In this document: piece by piece, positions 1 to 6,044 of the stretch | Layout of the letters: each line of letters opens with the position of its first letter | How positions within the stretch are numbered: position 1 is the first letter of the stretch | Source of the DNA: Acidobacteriota bacterium | GTDB lineage: Bacteria; Acidobacteriota; Vicinamibacteria; Vicinamibacterales; UBA8438 | DNA: 9,726 nt | Reading direction: 5' to 3' | Assembly (NCBI GenBank): GCA_011523485.1 | Contig: WTGR01000674.1 | Location: 1-9,726 of the forward strand | Made by a program: the position numbers and the translations under genes | Notes under the pieces: model-generated | What the model was told of the DNA's origin: nothing | The model's input: only the letters and a program-made list of their open reading frames with translations | Databases searched by the model: none

Positions 1-1275
1 ACCGGCGATCTCGATCGGCTCGAAGAAACGCTGTTCACGCCGTTGCGGAAGTCGATTGCCACCGATGCCTGGGCCAGAGTGGTGCTGCTGCCGTCCACGG
101 TGACCGAGGACTTCGCTCGGACGCTGCGGCACCGGCTCGACGGCGCAGCAGTAGAAGTCTCTCCGTTGCCGGCCGGCGACGAGAACGACGCCGACGCGGC
201 CTACGCCCATTTCGACCGCGTGCTGGCGACGCTGCTGCGAGACGCGGCGCCGGCCGACGTCGTCGTCGACTTCACCCGCGGCACGAAGGCGATGAGCGCC
301 GCGCTCGTCCTGGCCGCGACTCGCCGGGCGGTCCCGCGGCTGCGCTACGTCACGGGCCGCCGTGATCGGCGCGGCATGGTCGAACCCGGCTCCGAACAGG
401 TGCGCGGCATTCGCACCACGACCGTAGAAGGCCACCGGCGTCTGGATCTCGCACGAGCCCTGTTCGCCAGAGGCGATTTCGCGGCCGTGACACACGTGCT
501 TCCCGCCCCCGATGGTTCGTTGGCGCCGCTCTATCCCGACGATTTCGTCCACACGGCGAGGGCCGTTCGTTCAGCGGCACGATTCTACGCCGCGTGGGAC
601 CGACTCGATCATGCAGCAGCGGCGACCGTCGAAGTAGCGGAACCTCCATCGGACGACTGGCGGCGGTTCTGGCCGACGGCGGACGCGCACGACTGGGTCG
701 CCGCTCTGGCGCGGGAACCGGAGCGTATCGACCACCGTTCAATGGCCGCCCGGCTGCGCAGGCTGGCCGTCGATCTGCTTGCGAACGGCGAGCGCCGCCT
801 GCGGCAGGGACAGAACGAGGATGCCCTCGTACGCGCCTATCGCCTGCTGGAATTGGTCGGTCAGGCCAGGCTCTTCGATCACGGTCTCGATTCGGCGAAC
901 CTCGATCCGGATCATGCCGCCGTAGTGGCGGTGCAGCGCGAGTCCGAGCGCAAGAAGCGGAAGCCCTTCTCCGAAGGCCCCGGCGGCAAGCTGCTGGCCT
1001 CCCGGTTTCAGGTGGGCAGACTTCTGCGACATTGTGGAGATCGACTGGCCAAGTCGCTCCTGCGGTTCGATGACGAGACACTGCTGAAGCCGACGCTGCG
1101 CAACAACAGCGTGCTCGTTCACGGCTTCGCGGCCCGCGCGCCGGACGATCCGGCATCCCTGCGGCGTTTGTTCGAGGATCTCGAAAAGCTGGCGCGCGAG
1201 GATTGCGGCGACGCAGTGCCGGAGGTCGCAGATTGGCTGCGGATCGCAAAATCGCCAATGTTCGATGCGATGTGA
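1..1275 (+). CDS. CARF-domain CRISPR ancillary protein, Cas02710/TIGR02710-like, with HEPN-type RNase motif (5' partial)
   Basis: Family role: a sensor of cyclic oligoadenylate made by type III CRISPR complexes, which switches on an attached ribonuclease domain in the cytoplasm. Seen: the frame is open from base 1 with no upstream stop. It begins TGDLDRLEETLFTPLRKSI, which fits a few residues inside a CARF domain, so probably only about 7-15 residues lie outside the window. The TTG at 43 is therefore an unlikely start. The hallmark DFTRGTKAMS is encoded at 268-297 and corresponds to the D-x-T-x-G-T-K-x-M signature of this family. A C-terminal helical region (ALVRAYRLLELVGQARL) is followed by RNNSVLVHG at 1099-1125, an R-x6-H motif as in HEPN/6H RNases. 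At least 424 codons remain and the stop is TGA. No cas genes or repeats are in view; the next gene on the same strand is a pseudogene 12 bases downstream. Family assignment is firm, target RNA and activator are inferred. Confidence 0.85.
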   Translation, partial: TGDLDRLEETLFTPLRKSIATDAWARVVLLPSTVTEDFARTLRHRLDGAAVEVSPLPAGDENDADAAYAHFDRVLATLLRDAAPADVVVDFTRGTKAMSAALVLAATRRAVPRLRYVTGRRDRRGMVEPGSEQVRGIRTTTVEGHRRLDLARALFARGDFAAVTHVLPAPDGSLAPLYPDDFVHTARAVRSAARFYAAWDRLDHAAAATVEVAEPPSDDWRRFWPTADAHDWVAALAREPERIDHRSMAARLRRLAVDLLANGERRLRQGQNEDALVRAYRLLELVGQARLFDHGLDSANLDPDHAAVVAVQRESERKKRKPFSEGPGGKLLASRFQVGRLLRHCGDRLAKSLLRFDDETLLKPTLRNNSVLVHGFAARAPDDPASLRRLFEDLEKLAREDCGDAVPEVADWLRIAKSPMFDAM

Positions 1276-1287
1276 CGCAACGCCCCC

Positions 1288-1466
1288 ATGACCAGGCGCA
1301 GACTGCCCATCGGCATCCGGACGGTCCGCACGCTCCGGGAGCGGAACTGCTACTACGTGGGCAAGACGCCTCATGTCCGCGCGCTGCTGAACGAGGGACG
1401 CACTACTTTCTGTCCCGCCCGCGGCGCTTCGGGAAGAGCCTGTTTCCGGATACGCTGAAGGACCTC
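1288..1466 (+). pseudogene. 5' fragment of AAA-ATPase/PD-(D/E)XK gene (frameshifted, truncated)
   Basis: Starting at ATG 1288 the frame reads MTRRRLPIGIRT and continues through RERNCYYVGKT, matching the first residues of the intact AAA-ATPase encoded on the minus strand at 6045-7592. After NEGR (about 1400) one base is missing and the homology continues in another frame as HYFLSRPRRFGKSLF, which includes the Walker A equivalent RPRRFGKS. About 44 of the 60 comparable residues are identical by eye, so it is a paralogue rather than a recent copy. The original frame stops at 1456-1458. Homology ends at about 1466, exactly where the stop codon of the convergent helicase lies. The sensor, Walker B and nuclease parts (about 450 residues) are missing, so no function is expected. 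Confidence 0.85.
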
Positions 1467-4455
1467 ACTCGCCCTTCCCGCCGCGCTTGCGCGGCGGCCG
1501 CTTCTGGACCGTGTCGAGCAGCTTCTCGAGGCGGTCGCGCTCGCCGTTCCGCAGGCGCTTGTTCTGTTGCGCGGGCCGCCGGCCGATCAGGCCCTCCAGC
1601 TCGATCAGCCAGTCCAGATCGGCGCGGATGTCGCCCTGGGCCAGCTCGACCGCGCGCTCCCAGGCGCCGGCGTTCCGCCACACGCGCAGCACGTCCTTGT
1701 GGGCGCCCGCGCGCTCGTAGGCCGCGGCGGCCTCCTCCGGCCGCCTCTGCTCCTCGCGCAGCCGCCCGAGGCGCGGCAGGTCCGGGGAGATTGTCGCCAA
1801 CAGCGCTTCGACCCCGCCCAGCCGCTTCCTGCGGGCGGGTCCCTTGTCGTTCGCAGCGGCTTTCAGCAGCGTGTCGAAGGCCTTGCCGCGCAGCACGCGG
1901 GCCCTGGCCGCGGCGTCTCCCGTGTAGCCGGTCAGCCGCAGCCATGCCTCGACCTCGGCGTCGGCGAACCACGCGGCGGACTCCGGGTCGGCCGCCCCCG
2001 CACTCAACCCCTCGCGCAACGCCTGCGCCACGGGCAGCAGGGCGGGACGCAGCCAGTCTCCTCCGGGTCGCTGCCGCCGTTCGAGCGTGCGTGCACTCTC
2101 CAACAGGCCGAACGGGCGCGCCGACCGGTCGATCGACCAGGCCGCCAGTTCCCTGAGCGTCTGCTCCTCCTCGAACGCCAGCAGGTAGGGGTGGGGCGAC
2201 TCGGCGACTGGTTCGCTCGCGACCGGCCGCTCGCCCGCCTCGGTCCGGTGGGCGCTGGATGCAGGTTCGGGCGGCAGAAGCTCGTGCCGGATGCGGACCG
2301 CTTCCAGCGCGGCCTCGAGCACGTCGCGGCGCCGCACCCCGTCGGGCGGGCCGTCGACGAGCAGGCGTGCCGCCGTGGCGAGCAGCGTCGTGCGCGCCTC
2401 CAGGCGCACGGCGCGGTCCGACACGCCGTTCGGCAGCTCGGGATCCCCCAGGAGCCGGAACGCCTGGCGGGCGCGCTGCCACGCCCGGCCCGGCGCCGAG
2501 TCGATCAGCGCCCGGGCGTCGTTGGTCCGCGCCTCCACCCGCTCCTCCGGGGACACGTCGGCCTGCGCGAAGTGGTCGAGCAGGTCTTCCGGGCTGTACG
2601 GCGCCGCGTCCCCCAGCAGCGCGAGGCTGCGCTCCCTTTCCTCGTCCGTGGCCTCGACGTCGATGCACACGAGGGTCTCCGTCGCCCGGCTCAGCGTCAC
2701 CCGGAGATGATCGATCGCGGTTCGCCGGGCCTGCCAGTCGAGCTCGGCATCCACCACGAACGTCTGCTCCGCGCCATGCAGTTGCAACAGCAGCCGGCCC
2801 GGGTCGAGAAGACATACCGACTGGTACTCCAGTCCCTTGGCCTCGGCCGGCGTGAGCACGCTGTCGCGCAGGCGCTCGGGCACCCACGCCGGCAGATCGT
2901 TGCATGCCGAGAGGATCACCACGTCGTCCACGTCGTCGAGGCGCTCCAGCAGCTCGACGGCCTCGGAACCACTGGGGACATCGACGTGGACGAGATGCGC
3001 ATCGACGTGCTGGCCTCCGTCCTGGCGCCGCTGCTTGGTGGGGCGAACCCGCTTCTCGAGATCGACGTACCGCTCCGAGGCGCGCTCGACGACCTCGGCG
3101 ATGCGGCTGGGGCAGCGCAGGTGCTCATCCAACTGGAAGCTGGCCGGCGCGCCCACCCGCCGGGCCAGCAGGTCGTTCAGCGGCCCCCAGTCGAACCCGG
3201 TCGGCCGGACGGTCTGCCCGGCATCCCCGGCCATCAGCAGCCAGGGCGCCCGGCCGCGCCGGCGTCCTATCGCGCGGCACAACTCCACCACCACCGCGGT
3301 TTCGAGCAGCGTCAGATCCTGGAGCTCGTCGACGACGATGCGGTCGAAGTCGTCGAAGCCTTCCGGTACGTGGTCGTCACGCAACCGGCCGATGGCGCCC
3401 GTAGCGGCGACGAGCTCGGGAAAGACCGCCCGCACGCCGTCCGCCGCCAGGAAGCGGGCGACCTTGAGCAACGCCCGGGCCCCCTTGGGGCCGACGCCGT
3501 CGTGGTCCCCGCGGAGGTCGCGGTACGCGTCGTCGCCGAGGCGCGCAATGCCGCGCTCGGCGACGCAGCCGGTCTCGCCGGGTATCGCCCGCCCGAAGAG
3601 GATGGCCCGCAGCTCGGCGTGCAGCGCATCGCGCCGGTTCTTCCAGGGTCCGGCCATGTCGCGGCCGAGCCGGGTGATGGCGCCGTCGAACCTGGCGCGG
3701 CTGGCGGCCAGCGCCTGCCGGGGGACATCGGTCCCGCAGATCTCCCCGACGAACGTCGCGAAGTCGCGGGCGACGACCTCGACATCGGCGGGCGCGAACG
3801 ACGCGAAGCGTTCCTCGGCGTGGCGCGTCAGGGCGCTCGACCACGTGAGGTACAACACGCGCTGTCCGCTCCTGGCCTCGACCGCCTTCCAGAGCACGGT
3901 GGTCTTGCCGGAGCCCGGCCGGCCGAGCATGATCCGGACCGGGCGTTCGTCCTCCACGAACCGGACCTGCGCGTCCGTCCAGGGCCGCCCGGCGATGTCG
4001 TCGTTCAGGTCGTCGGGTGCGCCGAGCGGCAGGTAGTCGTCCAGGTTGCCGGCCTCGAGCGGGGCGTGGTCGTCGTGATGGCGGACGGCGCGCACCAGGA
4101 CGGCGTCTACGGGAAGGGCCAGCCCGTCGGCCACCCGGCTGCCGCGCGGCGTCCACCACAGGTAGTACTGCATGCCGTTGGCGCCGCCGAGCGGCGATCG
4201 GCGCCAGCCGCGGTTCCCGTCCCGGCAGCCCTTCACGACAGTCGTTCGCCCGTGCGCCGCCAGGTGCTGGAGCACGATTCCCAGACGCCCGTAGAGGTGC
4301 GCCCACACCCGCAGGTGGTCCGATACGTCCGGATGCAGCCAGATGCCGTGGCGCAGGCCGCGGAACTGCAGGTCGTGCGGCTGCGCCAGGCGATCGGGCT
4401 CGAACGGCGGCAGGGTTCGTGCCGCACCGGTCGGGTGAGAGCCACGGCCTTTCAT
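1465..4455 (-). CDS. UvrD-type SF1 helicase/ATPase with RelE-like N-terminal domain and helical-repeat C-terminus
   Basis: A 996-residue protein with a full set of SF1 motifs: Walker A GRPGSGKTT (178-186), Walker B IVVDELQD (373-380), motif III LLMAGDAGQT (406-415), LDEHLRCPSR (442-451), the motif V region AKGLEYQSVCLLDP (539-552) and motif VI LRVTLSRATE (584-593). These predict ATP-driven translocation on nucleic acid. Residues about 35-135, before the helicase, hold two helices and then strands (TTVVKGCRDGNRGWRRSPLGG, MQYYLWW, VLVRAVRHHDDH). The pattern resembles RelE/ParE toxin folds; this is my inference and no catalytic residue is assigned. Residues about 640-996 are helical, with a TPR-like stretch (PEEAAAAYERAGAHKDVLRVW) and a basic tail PPRKRGG. 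No nuclease motif is visible. ATG 4455 is chosen because it is the first start with family-like sequence and sits 7 bases after TAGCAT, a possible leaderless -10. The gene stands alone, convergent with the CARF gene and divergent from the Uma2 gene. Gabija GajB is a related type but shorter. Confidence 0.85.
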   Translation of the reverse strand: MKGRGSHPTGAARTLPPFEPDRLAQPHDLQFRGLRHGIWLHPDVSDHLRVWAHLYGRLGIVLQHLAAHGRTTVVKGCRDGNRGWRRSPLGGANGMQYYLWWTPRGSRVADGLALPVDAVLVRAVRHHDDHAPLEAGNLDDYLPLGAPDDLNDDIAGRPWTDAQVRFVEDERPVRIMLGRPGSGKTTVLWKAVEARSGQRVLYLTWSSALTRHAEERFASFAPADVEVVARDFATFVGEICGTDVPRQALAASRARFDGAITRLGRDMAGPWKNRRDALHAELRAILFGRAIPGETGCVAERGIARLGDDAYRDLRGDHDGVGPKGARALLKVARFLAADGVRAVFPELVAATGAIGRLRDDHVPEGFDDFDRIVVDELQDLTLLETAVVVELCRAIGRRRGRAPWLLMAGDAGQTVRPTGFDWGPLNDLLARRVGAPASFQLDEHLRCPSRIAEVVERASERYVDLEKRVRPTKQRRQDGGQHVDAHLVHVDVPSGSEAVELLERLDDVDDVVILSACNDLPAWVPERLRDSVLTPAEAKGLEYQSVCLLDPGRLLLQLHGAEQTFVVDAELDWQARRTAIDHLRVTLSRATETLVCIDVEATDEERERSLALLGDAAPYSPEDLLDHFAQADVSPEERVEARTNDARALIDSAPGRAWQRARQAFRLLGDPELPNGVSDRAVRLEARTTLLATAARLLVDGPPDGVRRRDVLEAALEAVRIRHELLPPEPASSAHRTEAGERPVASEPVAESPHPYLLAFEEEQTLRELAAWSIDRSARPFGLLESARTLERRQRPGGDWLRPALLPVAQALREGLSAGAADPESAAWFADAEVEAWLRLTGYTGDAAARARVLRGKAFDTLLKAAANDKGPARRKRLGGVEALLATISPDLPRLGRLREEQRRPEEAAAAYERAGAHKDVLRVWRNAGAWERAVELAQGDIRADLDWLIELEGLIGRRPAQQNKRLRNGERDRLEKLLDTVQKRPPRKRGGKGE

Positions 4456-4489
4456 GACGTAAATGCTAGCGCGCCCATGGCCACTGTGG
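4456..4489 (-). promoter_or_regulatory. Possible leaderless promoter of the helicase gene
   Basis: On the minus strand TAGCAT (4468..4463) lies 7 bases before the helicase ATG. That would place transcription start at or next to the A of the start codon. No Shine-Dalgarno sequence is present in these bases and no convincing -35 box is seen, so the call is weak. Confidence 0.3.
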
Positions 4490-4536
4490 TCCGACCAGCT
4501 TCTCCGGCGGCAAGCTCATTCCGGCATGCTCCCGTC
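4490..4536 (-). pseudogene. Relic of the 5' end of a second Fic-family gene
   Basis: On the minus strand a GGGAG box (4533..4529) is followed after 9 bases by ATG (4519..4517) and ten codons reading MSLPPEKLVG. The damaged Fic gene at 5961 starts with the same GGGAG box, the same 9-base spacing and MTPPSEKLAG. After the shared ATGA, 20 of 25 bases agree. Similarity stops at about 4490, after which the frame reads PQWPWAR and a stop. The relic points into the helicase gene and is cut 34 bases before the helicase start codon. The match is short, so chance resemblance cannot be fully excluded. Confidence 0.55.
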
Positions 4537-4554
4537 AACTCGTGTCAGCCGGAA
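4519..4554. repeat. Inverted repeat in the helicase/Uma2 intergenic region
   Basis: TTCCGGC (4519-4525) and GCCGGAA (4548-4554) form a perfect 7-bp inverted repeat around a 22-base loop. It overlaps the leader of the Fic relic. There is no T-tract, so it is not a clear terminator. It could be an operator or chance in GC-rich DNA. Confidence 0.3.
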
Positions 4555-4611
4555 GTGATGAAGTCGACCTCGATACCGAAGCCCCGGTCACTACCTGTCC
4601 GCGCCTGAAGT

Positions 4612-4627
4612 GGAGTAGGCTGCCGGC
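4612..4627 (+). promoter_or_regulatory. Start region of the Uma2 gene: GGAG box and TAGGCT -10-like hexamer
   Basis: GGAG (4612-4615) lies 12 bases before ATG 4628, farther than a good ribosome binding site. TAGGCT (4616-4621) lies 6 bases before the ATG, where a -10 box for a leaderless transcript would be. The two readings exclude one another, and no clear -35 is seen. Confidence 0.3.
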
Positions 4628-5434
4628 ATGGCCGCCGCGACGGCGATCTTCAATCAGCACTCGGACGTGCGCGTCGAGCACGGGGCATTGATCTTCCCCA
4701 TGCCGGTGGAATGCTACGACCGGCTGATGGACAGCGAGAGCCTGCCCCGTGGTTCCTCGTACAACGGTCCCCGACGCGCGCTGGAGGTGGACGCCGTGCC
4801 CAACGGTCGATACCACGACCCGAGAGCCTTCGCCGTCGCCGAGCTCCTGACAGAGTTGCGCCGCACATCCGGTGTGCCGGCCCACGTCGGTACAACCGCA
4901 CCGGTCGAAGGCAGCGAAGACGACCGGCGTCATCCGGACGCGCAGCTCTTCGTCTCTCCGGCGAAGCTCAAGGCGCTCGAGACGGCGGGCCGCCCTGCGC
5001 CGGTTCCCGATGTGGTCGTGGAAATCGACACCACGCCGCTGAGCCGGGAACGGTTCGACGCCCGCCTGACAGCCTACCGGCGGCTCGGTGTACCGGAGCT
5101 ATGGATCTGGAACCGTACCGGCGGTTCGGAAGCGCGACCGCAAGGCGCTGCGACCATCTTCGTCGCCGGGCAGGACGGGTGGCGCGAAACCGAGGAGTCG
5201 GCCGCGGTGCCCGGTCTCCGACCGGGGGATCTGGAGGCGCTGCTCCGGGAACCCAACGATATCGCCCGCACGCGACGCGCGGAAGAACTGGCCGCCCGTC
5301 TCGCACCGGCCTTCGCCCTTCGGCACGGCGCCGATAAGGGGAAGATTCATCCGTCGCCTTCCCATGCAGCCAGCTCGGCCCCGGTCAGCGGTTCGAACAC
5401 CGAGTCCGGCACGTCGCCGTCAAGATCGCGATAA
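4628..5434 (+). CDS. Uma2-family (DUF820) PD-(D/E)XK nuclease-fold protein
   Basis: The 268-residue product belongs to the Uma2/DUF820 family, whose PD-(D/E)XK fold suggests metal-dependent DNA cleavage; the cellular role of most members is unknown. Seen: PDAQLF at 103-108 supplies the family's conserved Asp region; PDVVVEIDTTP at 127-137 gives the E-x-D core strand; RFDARLTAYRRLGVPELWIW at 142-161 is the typical following helix and strand, with Arg where some members have Lys. The usual family length is near 190-230 residues. The tail from about residue 235 (GADKGKIHPSPSHAAS and on) has no family character and is antisense to the Phd antitoxin. The original stop has probably been lost, with translation running on into foreign sequence. 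The gene is monocistronic, divergent from the helicase and convergent with the antitoxin, overlapping it by 88 bases. Confidence 0.8.
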   Translation: MAAATAIFNQHSDVRVEHGALIFPMPVECYDRLMDSESLPRGSSYNGPRRALEVDAVPNGRYHDPRAFAVAELLTELRRTSGVPAHVGTTAPVEGSEDDRRHPDAQLFVSPAKLKALETAGRPAPVPDVVVEIDTTPLSRERFDARLTAYRRLGVPELWIWNRTGGSEARPQGAATIFVAGQDGWRETEESAAVPGLRPGDLEALLREPNDIARTRRAEELAARLAPAFALRHGADKGKIHPSPSHAASSAPVSGSNTESGTSPSRSR

Positions 5435-5586
5435 CGTCCGAGCACGCGCTCCGGGGGCGTCTCCAACGGCATCAGGCGAGCGCGAGGTCTGCCCGCCTTC
5501 GCGATCACGGTTTCTTCGCCGGCGTGCACGCGTTCGAGAAGCCGCGAAAGCTGGGTCTTGGCTTCGTGAACGTTCACGACGGTCAT
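5347..5586 (-). CDS. Phd/YefM-type antitoxin without a visible toxin
   Basis: A 79-residue protein, MTVVNVHEAKTQLSRLLERV at its start, with AGEETVIAKAGRPRARL after it: the standard Phd/YefM DNA-binding N-terminus. The C-terminal LGRYRDLDGDVPDSVFEPL ... AAWEG resembles antitoxins paired with VapC-type PIN toxins. Family role: it binds and neutralises the toxin and represses its own promoter. The start at 5586 is preferred because the longer open frame upstream is antisense or shadow of the Fic remnant and the family N-terminus begins exactly here. A PIN toxin normally follows directly. Here only an overlapping ATGA with MNLPLIG (5350 downward) is seen, and then unrelated sequence, the antisense of Uma2. 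It is therefore probably orphaned and may act in trans or be dead. Confidence 0.85.
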   Translation of the reverse strand: MTVVNVHEAKTQLSRLLERVHAGEETVIAKAGRPRARLMPLETPPERVLGRYRDLDGDVPDSVFEPLTGAELAAWEGDG

Positions 5587-5595
5587 GATGAAACC

Positions 5596-5601
5596 AGAAT
5601 A
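5596..5601 (-). promoter_or_regulatory. Possible -10 box of the Phd antitoxin gene
   Basis: TATTCT on the minus strand lies 9 bases before the antitoxin ATG, in the short gap after the Fic remnant. No matching -35 box is visible. Phd-type antitoxins usually bind palindromes near such a promoter, but none is clear here. Confidence 0.3.
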
Positions 5602-5611
5602 GTCCAAGCCG

Positions 5612-5961
5612 TTACCCCGCGTCGTCCCCCAGCTCCGTCCCCTCGCCCACCAGCCCGGCCAGAAAGTCGGTGAACGGGCCGATGTCGTGCCGGACGCTCG
5701 CGGCTTCCAGCGCCGCCATGTACGCATCCCGGCGCTCGACCGGGATGACGGTCCAGGGATAGCCGGCGGCCGTCAGCATCAGGTTCATCAGGAACCGGCG
5801 ACATACCAGCCCTTCGTGACCGGCAGCAGGAACCCGTGCCGGACGAGCCGCTCGCGGTGCGACCGCGAGAGATTCGGAGCGCGTACGGCGACCACGCCGC
5901 GCTCCTGGAGGAACCGCAGGGCGTGCAGGGAACCGGCCAGCTTCTCCGACGGCGGGGTCAT
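5612..5961 (-). pseudogene. Fic-family gene with internal deletion of the catalytic region
   Basis: Starting at ATG 5961, with GGGAG 9 bases upstream, the frame reads MTPPSEKLAGSLHALRFLQ, then ERGVVAVRAPNLSRSHRERL and KGWYVAGS before TGA at 5788-5790. This is the N-terminal winged-helix-like part found in a group of Fic proteins. From about 5797 the next frame reads RFLMNLMLTAAGYPWTVIPV, then ERRDAYMAALEAASV to TAA at 5612: the C-terminal end of the Fic domain, which normally follows directly after HPFxDGNGR. That catalytic motif and the roughly 200 residues between are absent. The junction lies near 5795-5803, within KGWYV/RFLMN. Intact relatives transfer AMP or other groups to proteins. This copy cannot be active as a Fic enzyme; at most a 57-residue N-terminal peptide could be made. 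Confidence 0.85.
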
Positions 5962-5977
5962 CCCGACGCGCTCCCGT

Positions 5978-6009
5978 TAGCTCTTGGCGCTGCGTGGATT
6001 CTAGCTCTT
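5978..6009. repeat. Direct repeat TAGCTCTT, two copies 24 bp apart
   Basis: TAGCTCTTGGCGC (5978-5990) and TAGCTCTTCGCGC (6002-6014) agree at 12 of 13 bases and lie in the gap between the AAA-ATPase stop and the Fic remnant start. On the minus strand TAGAAT (6003..5998) between them could be a -10 box for the Fic gene. The spacing of about two helical turns would suit a regulator site, but two copies are thin evidence. Confidence 0.35.
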
Positions 6010-6044
6010 CGCGCACGGCGAACGGGACCAGTCGCCGAAAACGG

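Noticed and set aside
1478..1497. Perfect 8-bp hairpin with a 4-base loop, considered as a helicase terminator
   Set aside because: It lies inside the codons for the basic PPRKRGG tail and has no T-tract on either strand, so base composition explains it well enough.
1567..4608. A 1013-codon open frame on the plus strand opposite the helicase
   Set aside because: It is an antisense shadow of a high-GC gene: no recognisable domains, low-complexity Arg/Pro/Gly/Gln composition, and the minus-strand frame has all SF1 motifs.
5099..5350. Minus-strand frame beginning MNLPLIG as an actual toxin
   Set aside because: Beyond the first three residues it has no PIN-domain acidic residues and is antisense to the conserved Uma2 core.
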